Positions 56,701 to 64,000 of a DNA stretch of 64,000 nucleotides are shown here, piece after piece. The notes beneath the pieces were generated by a model. It saw nothing but the letters and a program-made list of their open reading frames with translations. It was not told where the DNA came from and did not search any database. The stretch lies in contig JACKQL020000040.1 in NCBI GenBank assembly GCA_018296165.2, positions 372,001 through 436,000 of the forward strand, given 5' to 3'. Source of the DNA: Termitomyces sp. T153 (Eukaryota; Basidiomycota; Agaricomycetes; Agaricales; Lyophyllaceae). A program made the translations under genes and the position numbers. Positions within the stretch are counted from its first letter, which is position 1. Each line of letters opens with the position of its first letter.

Positions 56701-58498
56701 AGTATTGCACCTAAAAGCATAGGTAAGAGCAGAGGTAAAGGTGTTCAACCATGGCTCATTTTTCCTCATGTTTAGAGCACCAGTTTCAGGATCAACTTCT
56801 GTTTTTGTGTAAATGATGTTCTAGGAAACCTTGCCTTGCATTTCCTCCATATGTTATCTAAGCATCCTCTGTGCTCCCTAGTTTGGTCTTTTGTTCCATT
56901 GTGATAGTATGCAGTGCTGCATGTGTGAACATTGCTACAAAAAATTAGATTGTCAACAGTGTAGTAAAACTTGTCCCATCATGTTTTTATAGCCTTACAC
57001 TATTCACAGGTCAAGCAATTAGTCTGACAATTGGGAGAAGGGAATTCAGGAAGTGTTCTTGTAGGATCCAACATAAGTGTCTGATTCCTCATCCTCTTCT
57101 ATCTGTTTCTGAACATCTGCCATGGTACTTGCATGGAAGGTACTCTACTAAAGAGCACTGAAAATCAGACTCTAGGTCCATGATTCTTTTTCTAGCCTCA
57201 TCAGGTGTTAATCCACCTCAAAGCCCACAACAGCAGGTGGAGGTGAAGAGTAAGTCTTCCTTGTTGCTCTAAAGTGCCATAATGAGCTGAAGGATCTCCA
57301 TACAAACCAGGATCATCTGAATCTACCCCAAGAACATGCTTGATAAATGCACTCACCATGAAATTAAAAAACCAGGCTCCTGCAACTGGATTTCTTGAAA
57401 TCAATATATAAGCTTTATGCAACCATTTTGGCATCTTAGGAGCAAACTTAGTGTCTGTATCTGCAAAGTACAAACAAATAGGATGCTGGACATCAATAGG
57501 AGACAATGTTATGTACCATGATAGTGCACCCTTATTAATTATAAGAGACCATATTTCATTGTGCATGCACTTTTTAGACTGATTGGAACCTTCAACACCT
57601 CCTGCAATTGCATCCAAATCATCTATCACCCTGAAGCAGTTTTTCTCATCTTTGGTGATTGGCTTGACAATTTTGCCATCTGACATTTGCTTAGCAATAT
57701 CACCAAGTACTGTCTGATTAACTGACATCAAATGGTTAGCTATATTTGAGAAGCCAGCCCCCTTTATAGCAAGAAAACCCTCTGTAGTGACAGCCTTCAC
57801 CTGTTTGTGGCTAAATGCAGCAAAAGAGAAATTTGTATCTCTTTAAAACCACTTATCATGATACATGAATAGATGTTTTTCTTGAGTAGATACTGACATG
57901 ATGCACATATTTGCTCCCAAACCACCCATTCCATACAGAAAAAGCCAAGGGAACATATCTAGATATACCATTGGATAACTTTTAGGTTGAGCAGAATGTC
58001 CAATGCCCAGAGCTTTTCCATTTGATTGCCAGTGGCAAACAACAATGCCTTTCAATTCATGAGTTGACTTGGTTGTCATATTGTTACCAGATATACAGTG
58101 TACAACAAATGGACATATACCATCATCAACACCCTTTTTGTCTTCCACACTGCGAGAAGCAGGGTCAGCTGTTTCAGCCAAATCCAAAGATTTACAGTAT
58201 ACAATTTCCACCAGGGCTTGTCTTTAGGATAGTGATTTAAATTATCATCTGGAATGATAATGTCCAAATACCCTATATGATTGAGTTTCAACCATTCCAA
58301 AGCTCTTTTAACAGCATTTCTACATACCAATAGAGGTAACCACCTAAGATCTTTGGGTGTTGGTTGAGCAGGTCCAGTGAATAAAATTGCCAGGACCTTG
58401 TTCATATCCTCCTTTGGAGGTGGAAGCATTTCATAGACCTTCAGCACAGGAGCTTCCAATGCAATGAGATGGGCCTTCATTTTTTTGAGGCCAGAGCA
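56701..58498 (-). pseudogene. Helitron Rep (HUH) domain and DUF6570-like region
   Basis: Minus strand order: LIALEAPVLKVYEMLPPPKEDMNKVLAILFTGPAQPT and ALEWLKLNHIGYLDIIIPDDNL (DUF6570-like segment), CPFVVHCISGN, MFPWLFLYGMGGLG, then SWYITLSPIDVQHPICLYFAD, SRNPVAGAWFFNFMVSAFIKHVLGV, GLYGDPSAHYGTLEQQGRL and HLHLLLW. The last is the HUH metal-binding motif (57237-57245) of rolling-circle replication proteins. Further on, PDEARKRIMDLESDFQC leads to the sequence before the copia junction. Many stops: an inactive relic. Confidence 0.82.
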
Positions 58499-59522
58499 TG
58501 ATGTAGTACTGGGATAGAGTAATACTGATAGTTCTGGGGCTTTCTTGAAGACTTAGGCAGTCTACTCCAATTCCACACTGATGTCTTAATAAATGCTTGA
58601 AGTTGAAGGGGTTTACTTCCAAAATATTTCTATTCTGAATGCAGAGGGGTCTCAACAAACTCCAGCCTAAATGATTCACTCCCTGGGAACCACCGAGCCT
58701 TTGCCTATTAATTGCCTGTCCATTTGCTACTCTACTTGGGCTATTTATACCTCTTTCTACAGTGCACAGACCACCCCCTACATGTGACTTTTGGTTCCAT
58801 ACTTTCCAGCCCCTTATTCATAACTGTTATTCTAATTCCCCTTTCTGGCATGCCTGTTTCAGTGCCACAGGCCAGTTCCTGGTTCCATCATTCCTCCTTT
58901 GCATTCTTAGCTTCCATTTGCCCCATTTATCTCTCCCTCCTTTGTATTTCTTCCATTCATATTCTTCTCCATTCAGTTTCTTCCCTTCTTCTTCCTTTAT
59001 TTATTTCATATTCTTTCCCATTCAGGTCCTTTCCCATTCAAGTTCTTCCATTCATCTGTCCCCTCCCATTCATTCCATTTATCTCCCTTTATTCATTTCA
59101 TATTCTTCCCCTTTTAGGTTCTTTCCCATTCAGGTTCTTCCATTCATCTTCCTTTCCCTTCCATTCATCTTCCTTTCCCTTCCCTTCATTCCATTCTTTC
59201 TCATTCATGTCCCCTTTACCTCCTTTCAGTCAACATTCCAATCTGGTTATTCTTAGATCAGATCTAGATCTTGCCAGAATTGATGCCACTCAGGTGCTTT
59301 TGCCAGTCCCATGCTTCCCCTCCCATTACAGTGATTGGACTATTATTGAGTGTATAGTCTAGTATAGTCCTTGTCCTATCCTGTTCTGTCTTTCTTCTGG
59401 TGTATTTAAAGGGATAATGTTGCTGGGACTTGTTTTACCAGGAGGCTTACAGTTTTCAGCCTTAATAAATGTTTATTTTGACTTCTGGTGTTTATTATGT
59501 TCCCAATGGTGTGGCAACATCA
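58499..59522 (+). repeat. LTR-like solo insertion inside the Helitron (1024 bp)
   Basis: Begins TGATGTAGTACTGGG and ends GTGGCAACATCA, so the ends are the inverted hexamers TGATGT/ACATCA with TG..CA termini. A TATTTAAA box near 59401 is followed by AATAAA at about 59464, the promoter-to-polyadenylation order expected within a plus-oriented LTR. Helitron protein similarity stops at one end (CSGLKKMKAHLI) and resumes at the other (VRQSLCYAHVS). No clear target duplication. CpG-poor. It contains CT-rich tandem units. Confidence 0.5.
58970..59220 (+). repeat. CT-rich minisatellite (CCATTCA..TTCTTCCATTCAT units)
   Basis: Imperfect repeats of about 25-35 bases built from TTCCCATTCAGGTTCTTCC and CATTCATCTTCCTTTCCC. 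The plus-strand hydrophobic Ser/Phe/Pro frames over it are repeat artefacts. Confidence 0.7.
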
Positions 59523-60690
59523 TATCAATGATACATGTGCATAGCATAGAGATTGTCTGACTTTTGACACAAGAAGTTGTTCAACCCAAGTAAGATCTTT
59601 CAGGACATCTGGGACTTCACCAATTAACAAACCTTTTGCAAATGCATTCCAAGGCACATTCCCATTTAACAAGGCCATCCTACAATTTTCACATACTGAA
59701 CTGCAGGTATGATATAATACAGGACCTCACATTTCCCTAACCTTATTGTTTGGTGACTTACATTCAACCCTTGTAACCCCAGATGCATTAAGTATGTCCA
59801 AGAAACCTTTAAGTCCTTTTAAAGGTTGTAAACTGTTAGAAGGACATGCCCATCCACATACAATACAACTTGCTTCTCCTATGACAGAGGACAATGTAGC
59901 CTCACAAAATGACTGTACAGTTGAACTTGGCTTATGGTGGTTTGAGATATGGGTGCAGGAGGAAAGGGTGTACAGACCTCTGTTATAAATATCAGTCTCA
60001 AGGGGAATGTACAATGGATTATCCTGTTGTGGAGCAGCTATATCAACAGGGTGGGTCCTAGTATTTGACAAACTTGTATTGTCTTTATCACAAGACTCAT
60101 TAGAACTGCTGGTATTCAATAGAGCAGGGGGTATATTGGTTTAATCAATTTTATCTACTTATGAACACAGACTACTACTTGATGTAGTAGATGTATTAGT
60201 GGCCTTGTGAGCTTTTGAACAATGTAAAGTATCTGTAGCCTGAATATCAGGTTTTATTCTGAATACTGATATCCACAGAGAGCAATTTGGACAGCTATGA
60301 ACAGAAAATTTGGTGAGGAAGGCATTTGTTGGACAATTACACTCTATAGATATAGAATGAGATCATGCAATTTCTCTAGCCTGCTTGATAGTTAATGACT
60401 AGCAAGGAGAGAGATAGGTACCTTTGCATAAATGTATTCCTGTGACATGGTAAAGGACAGCAACTCAGTGTTGTCCATATGTGTAACCAGTTTTAACATG
60501 CTACTAGGTTTTATGTTAATGTCACCATCAATAATATAGGGTAACATATCATCAACTTTGAAAGAATAAGACTTGCTGCCACCAACATGGACACATTGTT
60601 TTTTTGGGTATGATGATTCACAGTGGATATATAACTGAGGCATAGCAGAGGCACTTTGTATCTGCATGGTTGTATTAAACAATGGATTCA
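59523..60690 (-). pseudogene. Helitron protein, N-terminal region
   Basis: Minus strand: MSQEYIYAKVPISLLAS and a helical block near 60400-60690, then after a variable Ser-rich stretch CIVCGWAC, LKGFLDILNASGVTRVECKSP, then NGNVPWNAFAKGLLIGEVP and DLTWVEQLLVSKVRQSLCYAHVS. The latter phrases precede the DUF6570-like region in fungal Helitron proteins (zinc-ribbon-like CxxC segment, then the P..LTxxE.LLISRVR block). Several stops. The start near 60682 is tentative. Confidence 0.65.
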
Positions 60691-60865
60691 GAATATGATA
60701 TACATCCTAATGTAGCACCACAGAGCCCACCAAACTTTCAAGCTAGGCCAGCTCACTGGTATATCAAAACCTAAAGAAATCATATCCATGAATGTTGCAG
60801 TTTGGCAAGTATTTAAACATACAAAAGCTAGCCCTGCCTGGGCATGTTAGATACTCTGACAGTAT

Positions 60866-61309
60866 GTGATGGCTTCTAGCCCATCTGCCAACTCCCTGTA
60901 CCTTAATGTGGAGATCAAGATAACAGACACCCAGCAAGCCTGCAGAGTCAGGGCTCTTCTAGATAGCAGAGCAACAGGACTGTTTTTGAACTCAGAGTTT
61001 GTCAAACACCATGGCCTGACCATGCAACCCCTCCCCAGGCCCATTCTGGTCTACAATATTGACAGAATGCCCAACAAAGCAGGCACCATTAGCTCCATGG
61101 TTGATCTGGTCCTCCATTATTGGAATCACATGGAGCATGCTGTTTTTGCTGTCACCAGCTTAGGTAGGCAGGACATGATCCTTGGTTTTACATGGCTCTG
61201 GGAGCACAACCCTGAGGTGGAGTGGACCAAGAAAGAGGTAACCATGAGCAGGTACTCTTGGAAGTGCTCTGCCTGCACTGCTGAGGATAGAGAAGAACAC
61301 TGGGCTTGA
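60866..61309 (+). pseudogene. retropepsin of gypsy-2
   Basis: VRALLDSRATGLFLNSEFV is the active-site strand; the usual D-S-G is D-S-R. MILGFTWLWEHNPEVEW matches the second conserved half (I-L-G and the following W-L..HNP) typical of mushroom gypsy elements. The frame is open but catalytically altered. Confidence 0.8.
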
Positions 61310-61400
61310 GTTCAAGAGCACATGGCCATCTATGCATGTTGTGCCAGCTCCCTCCCCTTTGCAGATCTAAACCTTCTGGATTCCCCACCTCTGGCATTCT

Positions 61401-61449
61401 CTTGTAGAGAGGCCCTCTATATTACCTTGTAGAGAGGCCCTCTACAAGG
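61401..61449. repeat. duplicated 20-bp unit with perfect 10-bp palindrome arms
   Basis: CTTGTAGAGAGGCCCTCTA occurs twice, 25 bases apart. The second copy extends to a perfect inverted repeat: CCTTGTAGAG (61425-61434), 5-base loop, CTCTACAAGG (61440-61449). It lies between the protease and reverse-transcriptase remnants. Confidence 0.75.
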
Positions 61450-61499
61450 ATGACCAGAGCAGTGGTGGAGCCCAGGAAGAGGAGCATGAAGAGGAGTTT

Positions 61500-61877
61500 A
61501 GTGGTGTACACAAGCCAGAGCTCCCAGACAAAGCAGTAGAAGTAGGAGGCAGGATCTACACTACCACTGTACACTCCCCATCCTCAGTTGCAGAGATCCA
61601 GGCTAGTCAAACCACATCCCAGCAGCTGGCCCAAGTATTTGCAGCTAACACCACCTCCCAAGAGTTCCAAGATGTCATGCCTCCCTACCTCCATGTATTC
61701 AAGGACATGTTCTCCAAGGCCTTGTTCAACTCACTTTCAGAGTGCAAGTGGTGGGACCATGCCATTGAACTGCTGCCAGATACCACACCCTCCAGCTGCA
61801 AGGTCTACTCACTAATGCCTAAGGAACAGGATGAACTTGACACCTTTTTGACTGAACATCCAATGAGGCTACAATAA
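61500..61877 (+). pseudogene. N-terminal fragment of gypsy-2 reverse transcriptase
   Basis: VMPPYLHVFKDMFSK, CKWWDHAIELLPD and CKVYSLMPKEQDELDTFLTEH match the entry into gypsy reverse transcriptase (P..Y..F.D.F, WDHAIEL, YPL.P.EQ..L..FL). It then stops, and the fingers, palm and catalytic motifs are absent, so about 200 codons are deleted. Confidence 0.75.
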
Positions 61878-61914
61878 CATGCATATCCAGGAAGAATATG
61901 AACTCCTCCTTCTG

Positions 61915-62360
61915 AATGGAAGCCAACAACTCTGACTTTGCCACTGGGGCCATCCTTTTGCAGCAATCCTTGGAGGATGAGAAGTGGCATCCGGTGGCCT
62001 TCTACTCTAAGAGCCTGAACATGGTGGAGTGGAACTACAAGATCCATGACAAGGAAATGCTGGCCATCATCTAGTTGTTCAAGGAGTGGTGGCACTTTCT
62101 GAAAGGCATCCAGCACAAGTTCAAGGTCTGGACGGATCACAAAAACCTCAAATACTTCCAGACAGCCAAGAAGCTCAACCACCAACAGGCCTGGTGGTCC
62201 CTCTATCTCACCAACTTTGACTTCTTGTTGCACCACAAGCCCAGCCAGAGCATGGAGAAACAAGACACCCTATTCTGAAGAGCAGACCATGGCATGAAGG
62301 AGGGGGATAACAGCAACATTGTGCTCCTCCACCCTGAACTGTTTGCAATCTGAGCCATGA
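61915..62360 (+). pseudogene. RNase H of gypsy-2
   Basis: SDFATGAILLQQSLEDEKWHP, VAFYSKSLNMVEWNYKIHDKEMLAII, FKVWTDHKNLKYF and KLNHQQAWWSLYLTNFDF form the standard gypsy RNase H series. TAG follows ML-A-I-I where the family has Arg or Gln. The linker to integrase (NSNIVLLHPELFAI) contains further stops. Confidence 0.8.
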
Positions 62361-63300
62361 AGAGTCTAGCCATTAACAGAGCAGAGGTGGACATCCTCCA
62401 GAACATACAGTGGGGCAATTGGGATGGTCACCAGGATGAACTTGTTGCACAGGCTGCTCAGATGCTGAAATTGGAGGGTACAACTAGTGCCAAGTTGGTT
62501 TACACAGACAAATGGGCTCTCTGGGATGGGATCCTGACCTTTAGATATTGTATCTATATGCTCAATGTTCCAGAGCTCCATCAGAAGATTGTAGAGCAAC
62601 ACCATGACTCCTGCATTGTGAGGCACCCTGGATATTGGAAAATATTGGAGCTACTATTGCAGAATTACTAGTGGCCCCAGATGTCCTGATATATTGGGTC
62701 CTACACTAGTACATGCAATCTCTGTCTCCAGACCAAGCCTCAATGATGTCTCCTCTATAGACAGCTACATCTACTGCCCATGCCCATAGAACAATGGAGC
62801 ATGGCTTCTGTGGACTTCATTGTAGAACTCCCCAACACCTATGGTTACAATGCAATCATGGTGGTAGTGGACCTGTACAGCAAGCAGGTGCACTTCAATC
62901 AAACCCACACCACCTGCTCTGCCATGGGTGCTACAAACTTGTACCAGAGGAATGTCTAGAAACTCCACAGCCTCTCCAATGCCTATGCTCTTACCAGTGA
63001 CCACAATTTGTGGTGGACTTCACCAGGGAGCTCTACTGACTACTTGGCATGAAGCTTCACACTTCCACTACCTACCACCCACAGTCTGATGGCCAGACTG
63101 AACACATAAACCAGGAGTTGGAGCAATACCTCTGCCTTTTCTGCAACAAGTGCCAGGATGACTGGGATGAACTCCTCCCCAATGCTGAGTTCCAATATAA
63201 CAACCACATTTATGCATCCACCCAATTCTCCCCATTCTTTCTTGACACTGGACAGCACATACACATGGGCTTTGAACTCCAGGCCTGAACCTCAGAGAAC
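62361..63300 (+). pseudogene. integrase of gypsy-2
   Basis: The zinc-binding region reads HHDSCIVRHPGYWKILELL, then CNLCLQTK after stops. The core has MASVDFIVELPNTYGYNAIMVVVDLYSK (first Asp), ALTSDHN (second Asp) and YHPQSDGQTEHINQELEQYL (Glu), then NAEFQYNNHIYASTQFSPF. Changes of frame occur near 62940-63050. Inactive. Confidence 0.8.
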
Positions 63301-63627
63301 AAAGCAGTAAACAAGTTTGTGGACTGGATGAAGAAGTCACAGGAGGAGGCCCAGACAGCACTGGCAAAGGCAAAAGATAACATGACGCAATACTATGACT
63401 GCAGGAGGACCCTGGAGCACAAATATCAGCCCAGAGATCAAGTCTACTTAGATGCCTCTGACATTACAGCTACCTGGCCCTTGAAAAAATGTCTCTGGGG
63501 CTTGTTCCAGAACCCTGGAGATCTTTGGAGAACTGCAGAGTTCTCCATATTACCTCACCAATCATTGTTTAGAGTTAGAATTAGCTCTGGCCTGCTGTAT
63601 AGTAGTTCCCATGCCTCTGCCATCTGC

Positions 63628-64000
63628 TGATGTGCTGCACTGAGCAGTGGGGATCCTTAGACTTGTTCTGTTCAGATTTCCCTCTGCTAAGTGATTAGTT
63701 ACTGATTGTATTGTCATCTCCTCCACTAACATACTTTGGATTCACCTCTGCTAGCTGTGTGACTCCAATCTGCTGCCCTGGAGGTTGCCCTTGTACATTC
63801 TAAATATATGTAGTCAGAATTGAATTGAACAATAACATGAGGGGCACATACACATACATAGGTTGGTTTTCGTAGTGCCAACGCACAGTAGGTATAAAAA
63901 CCACATACAGGCAAGCAACAATGTATGATATGTGAACCTTCATGGTAGTGGTAATGGATAGAGCACAGATTTGTGGTGTTTGTGTATGGAATAGCAATGA
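63628..64000 (+). repeat. 3' LTR of gypsy-2, runs off right edge
   Basis: Starts TGATGTGCTGCACTGAGCAG and matches the inverted fragment at 21935-21640, as far as GGTTGCCCTTG and the TAAATATATG segment near 63802. The full length cannot be seen. Confidence 0.75.

Larger units (their letters stand above)
60866..63627 (+). mobile_element. Ty3/gypsy relic (gypsy-2), plus strand, internally deleted
   Basis: Order: protease, start of reverse transcriptase, RNase H, integrase, LTR. No gag is seen upstream. Most of reverse transcriptase is missing between about 61875 and 61915. Numerous stops; CpG-poor. The 3' LTR begins at 63628. Confidence 0.8.

Noticed and set aside
58712..59362. 216-codon Ser/Phe/Pro-rich plus-strand frame
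   Set aside because: Produced by CT-rich repeats inside an LTR-like insertion.
1..64000. tRNA, rRNA or CRISPR array
   Set aside because: No cloverleaf with conserved arms, no rRNA-like sequence and no regularly spaced repeat-spacer array seen on reading.

Overview
The window looks like nuclear DNA of an agaricomycete (mushroom-forming) basidiomycete. The evidence is short GT..AG introns of 50-75 bp in the recognisable genes, plus fungal mobile-element families: a Helitron with a DUF6570-type region, a Plavaka-type transposase, a Tad-like LINE with RNase H, and Ty3/gypsy and Ty1/copia elements. No database search was possible. Family names rest on motifs and remembered family patterns.

Layout. 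1-9.3 kb is the gene-bearing part. It holds a decayed HNH-nuclease-like gene running off the left edge (minus strand), a possible small secreted RGG-rich protein gene (3.2-4.0 kb), and two divergent APH-fold kinase-like genes (5863-7356 minus, 7810-9276 plus) whose first three exons have identical lengths. From about 9.3 kb to the right edge the window is almost entirely mobile-element DNA, much of it strongly CpG-depleted.

Mobile-element part. 11.3-17.8 kb is an old, truncated copy of an LTR element (LTR family 'A-D'). 17.8-18.6 kb is a decayed fragment of a Nik1-type histidine kinase (HAMP repeats). 19.4-21.0 kb is a Plavaka-like transposase relic. 21.6-21.9 kb is an LTR fragment inverted relative to the one at the right edge. 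22.3-22.9 kb is a DUF6698-like relic. 24.4-25.6 kb is the C-terminal part of a Helitron helicase. 25.7-36.1 kb is a decayed minus-strand ORF split by a young 6.9-kb LTR element (27784-34714, target-site duplication TTTGG). 36.2-50.2 kb is a minus-strand Ty3/gypsy relic. Its gag is split by a solo LTR (40561-47959), which is itself split by a LINE (40937-47183, 13-bp target-site duplication). 50.3-51.1 kb is another truncated LTR of family A-D. 51.1-60.7 kb is the N-terminal, Rep and helicase-motif-I part of a Helitron, interrupted by a complete copia element (51732-56700, target-site duplication AGTAT) and by an LTR-like insertion (58499-59522). 60.9-64 kb is a second, plus-strand gypsy relic with its 3' LTR.

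How it fits together. The boundaries of CpG-rich and CpG-poor DNA coincide with the insertion boundaries. CpG-containing elements (the 27.8-34.7 kb LTR element, LINE, truncated LTR, copia) sit inside CpG-depleted older ones. Nonsense codons in the younger elements are mostly explained by C-to-T changes. This is the pattern expected from cytosine methylation and deamination of repeats. I see no tRNA, rRNA or CRISPR array and no obviously new multi-gene system. The most noteworthy items are the divergent kinase-like pair, the unclassified LTR family lacking a visible pol, the three-level nest, and the kinase fragment inside the repeat block.
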